This document shows, one piece after another, positions 48,088 through 56,464 of a stretch of DNA of 64,000 bases. This stretch comes from Achromobacter pestifer (GTDB lineage: Bacteria > Pseudomonadota > Gammaproteobacteria > Burkholderiales > Burkholderiaceae_B): the NCBI RefSeq assembly GCF_902859625.1, contig NZ_CADIJX010000006.1, forward strand, positions 1 to 64,000, given 5' to 3'. A program made the position numbers and the translations under genes. The notes beneath the pieces were generated by a model. The model saw only the letters and a program-made list of their open reading frames with translations. It ran no database searches and had not been told where the DNA came from. Numbering within the stretch: the stretch's first letter is position 1; each line of letters opens with the position of its first letter.

Positions 48088-49026
48088 CTAAGGGCGTTGG
48101 CGGGCGCGCTTGGTGGACGCATCCGACCAGTACACGCCATCGGCATGGAGGCGGCTTTCGATTTCGGTCAGGCGTTGCAGAACGTCGCCGCCGCCTTGGG
48201 CGGCCACCCGCGCGATCAGGTGTTCCGCCAGTCCCAGCAGGCCGGCCGTGCTGTGGAAGAACGATCCGGGACCGCGTTGGCCGGACAGGTCAGCGGGGTC
48301 GGTATCGGCCGGCGGCGTGAAATGCAGCACGTGCCGGGCGGATAGCGCCACCGGGTTGGTGGTGCTGTCGGTCAGCGCCAGCACGGTCACGCCGCGCTGG
48401 GCGATCTGGCGGCTCAGGTGCAGCGTGGCGGCGGGATAGGGGGCCTGCGATATCACGACCAGCGCGTCACCGGCCTGCAAGCAGTCGGCCTCTTCGGCGG
48501 GAGCGCCGCCCAAGCCGTCGATCAGGATGCCGTTGCGGCGCAGCAGGTGATAGGCGTAGCGCATCTGGTGGGCAATCCCGAAGGCCGAGCGCAAACCCAG
48601 GAAGCCAACCTGCCGGGCCGCCAGGAGGGCGGCGGCGGCAGCATCGAAGCTGGCGTCGTCGTTGCCCTCGCAAACGGAAGCGATGGCTGCTGTCTGTAGG
48701 TCGGTCAGCGCATCGTGTCTTTGCAAGCCGGCGCGGTGTTCGCGGGATGCTTGCAAGCGCGCGGCACGATCCCGCAGGCTGGCGGCGGACCCGCCCGCCA
48801 GCAGGCGCTGGAAGGGGGCGCGGAAGGTTTCATAGCTGTCGTATCCCGCCGCGCGCGCCATGCGCAGCATCGTGGCGGGGGCCACTCCTACTGCCTGGGC
48901 CTGGCGGCGCATGGACCACAGGGCCACCTCGGCGGGGTTGGCCAGCACCCAGGACGCGGCGCGTTGCAGTTCCGCGGGCAGGTCGGCGGCCAATTCGCGC
49001 AATTGATCCTGGAAGGCAGTGGTCAC
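48088..49026 (-). CDS. MurR/RpiR-family regulator
   Basis: 312-aa regulator with an N-terminal RpiR HTH (LRELAADLPAELQRAASWVLANPAEVALWSMRRQAQAVGVAPATMLRMARAAGYDSY). A C-terminal SIS sugar-isomerase-type domain spans about residues 125-270. SIS domains bind phosphosugars, so the inducer may be an amino-sugar-like or other phosphorylated compound. The start is GTG at 49026. It lies directly upstream of the aminotransferase gene, and an A/T-rich repeat region follows its start on the upstream side. Confidence 0.85.
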   Translation of the reverse strand: MTTAFQDQLRELAADLPAELQRAASWVLANPAEVALWSMRRQAQAVGVAPATMLRMARAAGYDSYETFRAPFQRLLAGGSAASLRDRAARLQASREHRAGLQRHDALTDLQTAAIASVCEGNDDASFDAAAAALLAARQVGFLGLRSAFGIAHQMRYAYHLLRRNGILIDGLGGAPAEEADCLQAGDALVVISQAPYPAATLHLSRQIAQRGVTVLALTDSTTNPVALSARHVLHFTPPADTDPADLSGQRGPGSFFHSTAGLLGLAEHLIARVAAQGGGDVLQRLTEIESRLHADGVYWSDASTKRARQRP

Positions 49027-49047
49027 GATGGGGGAGGGGGGGGTGTG

Positions 49048-49100
49048 AATAAAACAAATGGTACTTCTATCATTGAATAAAAAACAAATGTTTTATTTAC
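49048..49100. promoter_or_regulatory. A/T-rich repeat region upstream of rpiR-family gene
   Basis: The word AAAACAAATG occurs at 49051-49060 and 49081-49090, 30 bp apart, each preceded by GAAT or GAATAA. Around the second copy the minus strand reads AATAAAA and then TTTTATT, an inverted repeat. The region lies just upstream of the RpiR-family start and probably contains its promoter and binding sites. The assignment is inferred. Confidence 0.55.
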
Positions 49101-49212
49101 GAAACGTAAACCGCATTCCAACGAACTGTAACGCCAGAGTTTCCCTCTGAACCCATGGGGAATATGCGTGTGGAAAGCACGGAAATGATTACAAAATCAG
49201 CGTAAATCCGGT

Positions 49213-49241
49213 TTGACAGCGCAGTGGTGGACCCATATCAT
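49213..49241 (+). promoter_or_regulatory. sigma-70 promoter of the ectoine operon
   Basis: TTGACA (49213-49218) and TATCAT (49236-49241) with a 17-base spacer form a near-consensus promoter. Transcription would start near 49248, 30 bases before the ectR-like ATG. Confidence 0.75.
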
Positions 49242-49260
49242 TTGAGCAGAAATCAATTTA

Positions 49261-49276
49261 ACTGAACTAATTCAGT
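49261..49276. promoter_or_regulatory. inverted repeat, candidate operator for the ectoine MarR regulator
   Basis: ACTGAA-CTAA-TTCAGT is a perfect 6-bp inverted repeat between the promoter and the ectR-like ATG. Position suggests autorepression. Confidence 0.6.
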
Positions 49277-49277
49277 C

Positions 49278-49829
49278 ATGAATAAACAGACCGTAACTGA
49301 CCCCTCGCAGCAGTACGACCTGCGCATCTTGCGTGCCTTGCGCCGCATCACACGCTCGATCGCACTGCATTCACGCCAACTGTCCGCGGTGAGCCACATC
49401 ACCGCGCCGCAGCTGATGTGCCTGCGCACGGTCATCGCCAACGGGCCGCTGACGGCCACGGCGATCAGTCGCGAGATTCACGTCAGCCCCAGTACGGTGG
49501 TCGGCATCCTGGACCGCCTGGAAGACAAGGGGTTCATTCGTCGCGAACGCGGCCGCGAAGATCGCCGCATCGTATTTGTCACCGCCACGGACGCCGGGCG
49601 CGAATTGGCGCAGCAAGCGCCGTCGCCACTGCAAAAGCACCTGGCTGACGCGCTGAACGCATTGCCTGAGCTTGAGCAAGCCACCATCACGCTATCGCTG
49701 GAACGCATCGTGGCGCTGATGGAGCAAGAAGGCCAGGCAGTTGCCGCCGACGCGCATGGCGACGTGTCGTCGCCCATCCTTGAAGTGCCCACGGGCGGGG
49801 CACCCCCAGAATCGGGAATCGTTGCATGA
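49278..49829 (+). CDS. ectR: MarR-family regulator of ectoine synthesis (EctR-like)
   Basis: 183-aa MarR-type protein. The winged-helix core is [49 protein letters not shown]. It lies immediately upstream of ectA, with the stop overlapping the ectA ATG (ATGA), so it belongs to the operon. EctR proteins in other bacteria repress ect genes from the same position. That role here is inferred from context. Confidence 0.85.
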   Translation: MNKQTVTDPSQQYDLRILRALRRITRSIALHSRQLSAVSHITAPQLMCLRTVIANGPLTATAISREIHVSPSTVVGILDRLEDKGFIRRERGREDRRIVFVTATDAGRELAQQAPSPLQKHLADALNALPELEQATITLSLERIVALMEQEGQAVAADAHGDVSSPILEVPTGGAPPESGIVA

Positions 49830-50386
49830 AGAAACACGAACTGGATCCTCCAACCCTCTCAAGTGCCGTGGCGCCGGCGGTTCGCGCGCAGACCCATACG
49901 ATGCGTCTGCCCAACCGCAAAGACGGCGCCGCCATTCACCGCCTCATTTCCGAGTGCCCGCCACTCGACCTGAATTCCCTCTACGCCTACTTGCTCCTGT
50001 GCGAGCATTTCAGCGACACCAGCGTCCTTGCCGAAAGTGCCGGCGGACGTATCGACGGTTTTATCTCCGCTTACGTGATCCCGACCCGGCCCGACGTGTT
50101 GTTCGTCTGGCAGGTCGCGGTGCACACCCGCGCACGCGGCCATCGGTTGGGCCGCGCCATGCTTCGAGAGCTCTTGCAACGCAAGGAACTCGCGCATGTT
50201 CGTCATCTTGAAACCACGGTGGGGCCTGACAACCAGGCATCGCGCCGCAGCTTTACCGGCTTGGCCGGCGAGCTGGGCGCCCACGTATCCGAACAGCCGT
50301 TCTTCGACCGGCAACTGTTCGGAGGCGCGGACCACGACGACGAGATGTTGTTGAGGATAGGCCCGTTCGCATTGCCTGCCCCGTAG
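49826..50386 (+). CDS. ectA: L-2,4-diaminobutyrate acetyltransferase EctA
   Basis: 186-aa GNAT enzyme that acetylates L-2,4-diaminobutyrate, the second step of ectoine synthesis. Landmarks are [33 protein letters not shown] and [25 protein letters not shown]-type sequence with the acetyl-CoA loop. The surrounding gene order ectR-A-B-C-D confirms the call. It shares 4 bases with ectR. Confidence 0.96.
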   Translation: MKKHELDPPTLSSAVAPAVRAQTHTMRLPNRKDGAAIHRLISECPPLDLNSLYAYLLLCEHFSDTSVLAESAGGRIDGFISAYVIPTRPDVLFVWQVAVHTRARGHRLGRAMLRELLQRKELAHVRHLETTVGPDNQASRRSFTGLAGELGAHVSEQPFFDRQLFGGADHDDEMLLRIGPFALPAP

Positions 50387-50511
50387 GGCAGCGCAACCCC
50401 AACGGACTTATCGAAATACCGGGATGGTTTTGCCGATCCGATTGCGCTTGCCGCATCCGGAGGGGCGCTGGCCGTCTGTCAACTTATGAGATGAAAGGGA
50501 GGATTAATCAT

Positions 50512-51819
50512 ATGGACTTGAAAATCTTTGACCGGATGGAGTCGGAGGTGCGGGGCTACATTCGGTCGTTTCCCGTGATATTCAGCCAGGCCAGGGGGTC
50601 GACGCTGATTGATGAGGACGGCACCGAGTACATCGATTTCTTCAGCGGCGCCGGCACGCTGAACTATGGCCACAACAATCCTGTTCTCAAGGAAAAGCTG
50701 CTGGAGTATGTGCAGTCGGACGGCGTCGTCCATGGCCTGGACATGGCCACCAGCGCGAAGAAGCGTTTCCTGGAGACGGTGGATCGCGTGCTGCTCAAGC
50801 CGCGCAACTGGCAATACACCCTGCAATTCACCGGCCCCACCGGCACCAATGCCGTGGAAGCCGCGCTGAAGATCGCGCGTCAGGTCAAGGGCCGCCCCAA
50901 TGTGATCTCGTTCACGCATGGTTTCCATGGCGTCAGTGGCGGTTCGCTGGCGGTGACGGCCAACATGAAGTTCCGCGAAGCCTCGGGCTACGCGCTGGGC
51001 AATACGACGTTCATGCCCTATGACGGCTACTTCGGCCCCGACGTGGACACCATGGCGTATCTGGAACGCATGCTGGAAGATCCCAGCAGCGGCATGGACA
51101 AGCCTGCGGCGGTCATCGTGGAAACGGTGCAGGGCGAAGGCGGTGTCAACGTCGCGACGCTGCGCTGGTTGAAAGAGCTGGACCGCCTGTGCAAGCGCCA
51201 CGACATGCTGTTGATCGTCGATGACATCCAGGTTGGCTGCGGCCGTACCGGCACGTTCTTCAGTTTCGAGGCCGCGGGCATCCGTCCGGACATCATCACG
51301 CTGTCGAAGTCGCTGTCCGGCTTCGGGCTGCCGATGTCGCTGGTGCTGATGAAGCCCGAACTGGACATCTGGAAGCCGGGCGCCCACAGCGGCACCTTCC
51401 GTGGCAACAACCTGGCCTTCGTCACCGCGACGCAGGCGCTGGAAACCTATTGGGCCAACACGGCGTTCACCGCCGATATCCAGCGCAAAGAGCGCCAGGT
51501 GCGCGATTGGCTGGAAAACCTGGTTCACAGCTATCCCAACGCCGGCTTGTCGGTGCGCGGACGCGGGCTGATCCAAGGCTTGGTGTGCAACACCACGCCC
51601 GCCTTGGCCAACCGCATCTCGCAGAACGCCTTCAAGAAGGGCGTCGTCATCGAGACCTCGGGCGCGCACGACGAAGTATTGAAGCTGCTGCCTGCGTTGA
51701 CGATCGAGGAAGAACTGCTGAGCAAGGGGCTGGACGTGATCGAGGCCAGCGTGGCCGAAGCGCTGGCTGAAGAGGGGCAGTCTGCCCGCATTCTGAAATT
51801 TGGAGGAAAACGCCAATGA
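50512..51819 (+). CDS. ectB: diaminobutyrate-2-oxoglutarate transaminase EctB
   Basis: 435-aa class III aminotransferase that converts aspartate semialdehyde to L-2,4-diaminobutyrate, the first committed step of ectoine synthesis. It begins MDLKIFDRMESEVRGYIRSFP. It has PTGTNAVEAALKIAR and the acidic motif LIVDDIQVGCGRTG, and the PLP lysine lies in LSKSLSGFGLP. The ATG at 50512 follows AGGGAGG; a start at 50491 is less likely. The stop overlaps the ectC start. Confidence 0.97.
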   Translation: MDLKIFDRMESEVRGYIRSFPVIFSQARGSTLIDEDGTEYIDFFSGAGTLNYGHNNPVLKEKLLEYVQSDGVVHGLDMATSAKKRFLETVDRVLLKPRNWQYTLQFTGPTGTNAVEAALKIARQVKGRPNVISFTHGFHGVSGGSLAVTANMKFREASGYALGNTTFMPYDGYFGPDVDTMAYLERMLEDPSSGMDKPAAVIVETVQGEGGVNVATLRWLKELDRLCKRHDMLLIVDDIQVGCGRTGTFFSFEAAGIRPDIITLSKSLSGFGLPMSLVLMKPELDIWKPGAHSGTFRGNNLAFVTATQALETYWANTAFTADIQRKERQVRDWLENLVHSYPNAGLSVRGRGLIQGLVCNTTPALANRISQNAFKKGVVIETSGAHDEVLKLLPALTIEEELLSKGLDVIEASVAEALAEEGQSARILKFGGKRQ

Positions 51820-52220
51820 TCGTACGCAACGTCAAAGATGTGATCGGCACCGCCGATGAAGTCCGAACCGACACCTGGGTCAGCCGCCGTGTGCTGCTGA
51901 AGAAGGACGGCATGGGCTTTTCCTTCCACGAGACCACCATTTTTCCGGGCGGCCGTACCCACATCCACTACAAGAACCATCTTGAAGCGGTGTGGTGCAT
52001 TGAAGGCGACGGTTCCATCGAGACCATCGCCGACGGCAAGAAGTACGACCTGGGCCCCGGCGTGGTCTACGCCCTGAATGAGCACGACGAGCACTGGCTG
52101 TGCGGCGGCAAAGAGCCGCTGCGCGTCATCTGCGTCTTCAACCCGCCGCTGACTGGCCAGGAAGTGCACGACAAAGAGGGCGTTTACGCCTTGCCTGAAG
52201 CCCACGCCAAAGCGGCCTGA
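51816..52220 (+). CDS. ectC: L-ectoine synthase EctC
   Basis: 134-aa cupin enzyme that cyclises N-gamma-acetyl-diaminobutyrate to ectoine. Conserved stretches are MIVRNVKDVIGT, HIHYKNHLEAVWCIEGDGSI and YALNEHDEHWL. It overlaps the ectB stop by 4 bases and is followed 20 bases later by ectD. Confidence 0.97.
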   Translation: MIVRNVKDVIGTADEVRTDTWVSRRVLLKKDGMGFSFHETTIFPGGRTHIHYKNHLEAVWCIEGDGSIETIADGKKYDLGPGVVYALNEHDEHWLCGGKEPLRVICVFNPPLTGQEVHDKEGVYALPEAHAKAA

Positions 52221-52240
52221 AACAAGACAAGGAGGTTCGC

Positions 52241-53167
52241 ATGATCTCACCTGCACAGGATCCGTACGCCTCTCGTACGGATCGAAGTTCCGCCATCATC
52301 GCCCGCCAGGATCCGGTGGTCTATGACAATGGCCAATACGCCAACGCCATCTCGGGCGAGCAAGTCGGCCAGTACGAGCGCGACGGTTTCCTCTTGTTGG
52401 AAAACCTGTTTTCGGAAGCCGAGATCCGCGCATTGTCGGCCGAGGTCGAGCGCATGACGCGCGACCCGTCGATCGTCCGGCGCGAAGAGTCCATCACCGA
52501 ACCGGGCAGCAATGCCGTGCGTTCCATCTTCATGGTGCACGTGCTGAATCCGGTGCTGTCGCGCCTGGTGCGCGACCCGCGGCTGGTCAATGTGGCGCGT
52601 CAGATCCTCGGGTCCGAGGTCTACATCCACCAGTCGCGCGCCAACATGAAGCCCGGCTTCAAAGGCAAGGAGTTCTACTGGCACTCCGACTTCGAGACCT
52701 GGCATGTCGAAGATGGCATGCCGTCGATGCGCGCGCTGAGTTGCTCGGTGCTGTTGACCGACAACAATGAGTGCAACGGCCCGCTGATGCTGGTGCCCGG
52801 TTCGCATCGGCAGTTCATTTCGTGCGTTGGCGAGACGCCGAACGACCACTACAAGCAATCGCTGAAGAAGCAAGAGTACGGCGTGCCCGACCCGGTCAGC
52901 CTGCAACTGCTGGTGGAGCAGGGCGGCATCCGGTCGATGACGGCGAAGGCCGGCTCGGTGGTGTTCTTCGACTGCAACACGATGCACGGCTCGAACAGCA
53001 ATATCTCGCCGTGGCCGCGCGCCAACGTGTTCATGGTCTACAACAGCATGGAAAACACCCTGAATCCGCCCAAGTACGGGCTCACGCCGCGTCCCGAACA
53101 CATCGCGACGCGCAAGGGATTCAAGGCGGTGATGCCGCTGGATGCGCTGAAACTGGTGGGTGGCTAG
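52241..53167 (+). CDS. ectD: ectoine 5-hydroxylase EctD
   Basis: 308-aa iron(II)/2-oxoglutarate-dependent dioxygenase that makes 5-hydroxyectoine. The metal site is formed by the H-x-D of FYWHSDFETWH and the later His of VFFDCNTMHGSNSN. The PhyH-type core FSEAEIRALSAEVERM and the KPGFKGKEFYWHSDFETWH signature are typical of EctD. No aspartokinase gene (ask-ect) follows. A strong terminator ends the operon. Confidence 0.97.
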   Translation: MISPAQDPYASRTDRSSAIIARQDPVVYDNGQYANAISGEQVGQYERDGFLLLENLFSEAEIRALSAEVERMTRDPSIVRREESITEPGSNAVRSIFMVHVLNPVLSRLVRDPRLVNVARQILGSEVYIHQSRANMKPGFKGKEFYWHSDFETWHVEDGMPSMRALSCSVLLTDNNECNGPLMLVPGSHRQFISCVGETPNDHYKQSLKKQEYGVPDPVSLQLLVEQGGIRSMTAKAGSVVFFDCNTMHGSNSNISPWPRANVFMVYNSMENTLNPPKYGLTPRPEHIATRKGFKAVMPLDALKLVGG

Positions 53168-53192
53168 GCTACCTGCCAGGCGACGCTTTCCG

Positions 53193-53217
53193 AACCCGGG
53201 CCTGGCCCGGGTTTTTT
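53193..53217 (+). terminator. intrinsic terminator of the ect operon
   Basis: AACCCGGGC pairs with GCCCGGGTT around a CTG centre, followed by TTTTTT. Confidence 0.88.
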
Positions 53218-53293
53218 CATGTCTGCCGGGGGCGTGGGCGCCGCAGGCACTCTGCTATTCTTTTGCGGATTCTTCAGCTGACCTTCCGCCTCC

Positions 53294-54166
53294 ATGTCCG
53301 CCCGTATCCTCAGCTTGCACATTTACCCGATCAAATCCTGCGCAGGCATTGACCTGTCGGAGTCTCCCATCGACCGCGCCGGACTGGCCCACGACCGCCG
53401 TTGGATGCTGATCAGCGCCGACGGCCAGTTCATGACCCAACGGCAATGGCCCGCGATGGCGCTGATCCGCACGGCACTCACCGCCGACGCGCTGCGCCTG
53501 TCCGCGCCGGGCATGGCCGATCTGGACGTGCCGTTGGATGGATCCGGCCTGGAGCCGGGGGCGGAAACCGTGGCGGTATGGAGCGACACCATTTCGGCCC
53601 AGCGTGAAAGCGCCGCCGCCGGGCAATGGTTTTCCGATTTTCTCAAGACGCCTTGCCGTTTGTTCAAGGTGGATACGGCGGCGCGGCGCAACGCCAAGCC
53701 GGATTGGGTATCCCGGTGGGTTGACGCGCATCCCGACTTGGCGGATGCGTTCACCGGGGAGCACCACTTTGGTTTTGCCGACGGTTTTCCCCTGCTGATC
53801 GCCAACCAGGCATCATTGGACGACCTGAATGCCCGCTTGCAGGCCAAGGGCGTTGCGCCCGTGCCGATGAACCGTTTTCGGCCCAATATCGTGGTCGACG
53901 GCGAATGGGAACCCTTCGAGGAAGATCACACCGCCATGATCACGGCGGCCGGTGTCCGGATGGCTTTCGTCAAACCTTGCACCCGCTGTTCGATTCCTGA
54001 CATTGACCAGCGCACCGCGCAGCAGTACGACGAGCCGGGCCGCACGTTGGCGGGCTATCGCAATCTGGAAATCGGGGTGGTGTTCGGCCAGAACGCCATT
54101 CTGGACGCGCCGGCGGGCGCTCGACTGAAGGTGGGCGACGGGGTCGAGATCGAACTCGATTTCTGA
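53294..54166 (+). CDS. MOSC-domain protein (YcbX/mARC-like)
   Basis: 290-aa protein with the N-terminal beta-barrel MOSC_N region and a C-terminal MOSC domain. The conserved molybdenum-cofactor cysteine is in KPCTRC (C229/C232), matching the family. Such proteins bind molybdenum cofactor and reduce N-hydroxylated or similar compounds. No ferredoxin or reductase partner is fused to it. It is a single gene after the ect terminator. Confidence 0.85.
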   Translation: MSARILSLHIYPIKSCAGIDLSESPIDRAGLAHDRRWMLISADGQFMTQRQWPAMALIRTALTADALRLSAPGMADLDVPLDGSGLEPGAETVAVWSDTISAQRESAAAGQWFSDFLKTPCRLFKVDTAARRNAKPDWVSRWVDAHPDLADAFTGEHHFGFADGFPLLIANQASLDDLNARLQAKGVAPVPMNRFRPNIVVDGEWEPFEEDHTAMITAAGVRMAFVKPCTRCSIPDIDQRTAQQYDEPGRTLAGYRNLEIGVVFGQNAILDAPAGARLKVGDGVEIELDF

Positions 54167-54190
54167 CCCGCCGCCCGGCCTTGGCGGGGC

Positions 54191-54508
54191 TTACACCGAG
54201 GACATCTTCAGGCCGATCAGGCCCAGGACGATGAGAGCGACGCTGGCGATGCGCATCCAGCTAGTGGATTCGCCGAACAGAACGATGCCGGCCACGAAGG
54301 CGCCGATAGTGCCGATGCCTACCCAGACGGCGTAGGCGGTGCCTAGAGGCAAGGTTTTCATGGCGACGGCCAACAGCCAGACGCTGATGGCCATGCCGCC
54401 CGCCGTAATCAGGGACGGCCAGAGGCGGGTAAAACCGTGGGTGTACTTCAGCCCGACGGCCCAGACGATTTCAAACAGGCCTGCGAGAACCAGGATGATC
54501 CAGGTCAT
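54191..54508 (-). CDS. sugE: SMR-family guanidinium exporter (Gdx/SugE type)
   Basis: 105-aa small multidrug resistance protein with four membrane helices and the essential Glu at E13 ([16 protein letters not shown]). The WAVGLKY start and the second-helix features are those of the SugE/Gdx branch, which exports guanidinium in antiport with protons, rather than the EmrE drug branch. The upstream guanidine-II riboswitch supports guanidinium as substrate. It is a single-gene transcript on the minus strand, with an AGGAG ribosome site 8 bases before the ATG. Confidence 0.92.
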   Translation of the reverse strand: MTWIILVLAGLFEIVWAVGLKYTHGFTRLWPSLITAGGMAISVWLLAVAMKTLPLGTAYAVWVGIGTIGAFVAGIVLFGESTSWMRIASVALIVLGLIGLKMSSV

Positions 54509-54551
54509 GTACGACTCCTACTTTGCGCTGCCAGCGGAATGCTGGCGTTGA

Positions 54552-54612
54552 GGGGTCGTCCCCGGATAAAAAACACCGGCCATTTGACCGCGCGCAGCAA
54601 CGGGCCGTCCCG
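54552..54612 (-). promoter_or_regulatory. guanidine-II (mini-ykkC) riboswitch upstream of sugE
   Basis: On the minus strand two short hairpins each carry the diagnostic ACGR loop. Hairpin 1 is CGGG-ACGG-CCCG (54612-54601) and hairpin 2 is GGGG-ACGA-CCCC (54563-54552), with a 37-base linker. This is the mini-ykkC (guanidine-II) architecture. A third stem (GCCAGC/GCTGGC, 54530-54546) lies between hairpin 2 and the ribosome site. Guanidinium binding should favour expression of the exporter. Structure is read by eye, not folded. Confidence 0.88.
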
Positions 54613-54623
54613 CTGCGGCAAAA

Positions 54624-54651
54624 ATTATAGAATAGCGGCTTCCAACGGCAA
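54624..54651 (-). promoter_or_regulatory. promoter of the sugE riboswitch transcript
   Basis: On the minus strand a consensus TATAAT occupies 54629-54624. A TTGCCG element 16 bases upstream (54651-54646) is a fair -35. Transcription would start close to 54617, a few bases before the first riboswitch hairpin. Confidence 0.7.
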
Positions 54652-54718
54652 AACCGGATGCCGGGCATCACTTTAGCAACGTTTCGCGGGCCGGGCCGCG
54701 AACCAGGATATTTCTATC

Positions 54719-55087
54719 ATGCAACGCATCATGCTGCGGGCAAAGCTGCACCGCGTCACGGTCACCGAAGCCGACCTTCACTACGAAGGATCTTGTGGCA
54801 TCGACGAAGACCTGCTGGACGCTGCCGGCATGCGCGAGTTCGAACGTATCGAACTCTATAACGTCACCAACGGCGAACGTTTCGACACCTACATCATCAA
54901 GGCGGCCCGCGGTAGCGGCGCCATCTCGTTGAACGGCGCCGCTGCGCGCCGGGCCCAAGTGGGTGATCTTCTGATCATCTGCACCTACGGCCCCATGTCC
55001 GAAGCTGATTCCGCCACGCACAAGCCGCAAGTGGTGCTGGTGGACGACGCGAACCGCGTCAAGGAAATCCGCAAGTTCCCGGCCTGA
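54719..55087 (+). CDS. panD: aspartate 1-decarboxylase PanD
   Basis: 122-aa pyruvoyl enzyme that makes beta-alanine for pantothenate and CoA. The proenzyme self-cleaves between G24 and S25 (YEGSCGID), the canonical site. It is divergent from sugE. The following ferredoxin-reductase gene is 71 bases downstream in the same direction but unrelated in pathway. Confidence 0.97.
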   Translation: MQRIMLRAKLHRVTVTEADLHYEGSCGIDEDLLDAAGMREFERIELYNVTNGERFDTYIIKAARGSGAISLNGAAARRAQVGDLLIICTYGPMSEADSATHKPQVVLVDDANRVKEIRKFPA

Positions 55088-55158
55088 GGCCGGGCCGGGC
55101 GTAGCGCCGCGGCCGGCTTGTCCGGCGGGCGCTCTCGTCAACTCTGAACCGTTTCATC

Positions 55159-56205
55159 ATGAGCTTCCAGGTCATCATTCAACCCAGCAAGCATCAATTC
55201 CCGGTCGAGCCCGGCCAGACCGTGCTCGACGGCGCCCTGGCCGCGGGTATCGTGCTGCCCTATAGCTGTCGCAACGGCGCGTGCTCCACCTGCAAGGGCA
55301 AAGTGGTGTCCGGGGAGTTCGACGCCGGGCAATATCCCGCTCAGATCCTGTCACCGGAAGAACTGGCCGACGGCTACACGCTGTTCTGCCAGGCCCGCCC
55401 CGAATCCGACATGGTGGTTGAATCCACCGAAGTCCGTCTGGCCAGCGACATCCAGATCCGCAAGCTGCCCTCGCGCGTGCAGACCCTGGAGCGCGTCGCA
55501 CCCGACGTCACGGTGATCAAGTTGCAACTGCCCGCCTCGGAGCAGTTCCGCTACTACGCCGGCCAATACATTGAAGTCATCCTGAAGGATGGCCGCCGCC
55601 GCAGCTATTCGATGGCCGGTGCGCCGCATACGGGCAGCCCGCTGGAGCTTCACATTCGCCACATGCCGGGCGGACTCTTCACCGACCACGTCTTCGGCGC
55701 GGGCGACACGCAGATGAAAGAGCGCGAAATCCTGCGCCTTGAAGGGCCATTCGGCTCGTTCTTCCTGCGCGAAGACAGCGACAAGCCGATTGTGCTGCTG
55801 GCCAGCGGCACGGGTTTCGCGCCGGTCAAGGCCATCGTGGAACACATGATCCACAAGAGCATCAGCCGCCCGGTCACGCTGTACTGGGGCGGCCGCCGCC
55901 CGCGCGATCTGTACATGGATGCATTGGCGCAGTCCTGGTTGGGCCTGCTGCCGAATTTCCGCTATGTGCCGGTCGTGTCCAATGCGGTGCAGGAAGATGA
56001 ATGGACCGGCCGTACCGGTTTCGTCCATGAGGCCGTCATGCAGGACATTAGCGATATGTCCGGGCACCAGGTCTATGCTTGCGGCACGCCGCTGATGGTG
56101 GATGCCGCCCGACGCGAATTCAGCGTGCAGAATGGCTTGCCGCCGGAAGAGTTCTACGCGGACGCATTCACCTCCGAAGCCGACCTGGCGAAAGCCGCGT
56201 CGTAA
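55159..56205 (+). CDS. CDP-6-deoxy-delta-3,4-glucoseen reductase-like flavo/iron-sulfur reductase
   Basis: 348-aa NAD(P)H oxidoreductase with an N-terminal plant-type [2Fe-2S] ferredoxin domain (C37, C42, C45, C77). A flavin-binding and NAD-binding ferredoxin-reductase module follows (YSMAGAPHTG, LLASGTGFAPVKAIVE). The layout matches CDP-6-deoxyglucoseen reductases and oxygenase electron-transfer components. Homologues are often annotated as the former without sugar genes nearby, as here. The physiological partner is not visible. It is followed by a hairpin with a T-run. Confidence 0.8.
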   Translation: MSFQVIIQPSKHQFPVEPGQTVLDGALAAGIVLPYSCRNGACSTCKGKVVSGEFDAGQYPAQILSPEELADGYTLFCQARPESDMVVESTEVRLASDIQIRKLPSRVQTLERVAPDVTVIKLQLPASEQFRYYAGQYIEVILKDGRRRSYSMAGAPHTGSPLELHIRHMPGGLFTDHVFGAGDTQMKEREILRLEGPFGSFFLREDSDKPIVLLASGTGFAPVKAIVEHMIHKSISRPVTLYWGGRRPRDLYMDALAQSWLGLLPNFRYVPVVSNAVQEDEWTGRTGFVHEAVMQDISDMSGHQVYACGTPLMVDAARREFSVQNGLPPEEFYADAFTSEADLAKAAS

Positions 56206-56225
56206 ACCGGACGATATGAACGCCA

Positions 56226-56274
56226 AGGGCGGAAATCACAGGGCTGAAATGCTTGGTGACTTCCGCCCCTTTTT
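56226..56274 (+). terminator. possible terminator after the reductase gene
   Basis: GGGCGGAAATCA pairs with TGACTTCCGCCC with one mismatch, around a long loop, followed by CCTTTTT. The long loop lowers confidence. Confidence 0.55.
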
Positions 56275-56464
56275 ATAGGCGGATCCCGCCAGGATAAAGG
56301 CGCCCCCTCGGGGGAGCAGGCACCCAAGGCGTGTGTCGCGTGTGGGAGCATTTTTTACGTAGGCGGGGGCAATTCGGCAGGGTAAACTGCCTTGGCAGCG
56401 GCTTGCCAAGGGAGGCGGACATCGGGTCCGAGAACCTATTTGGTACGCAAGGAGCAATGCGGGC

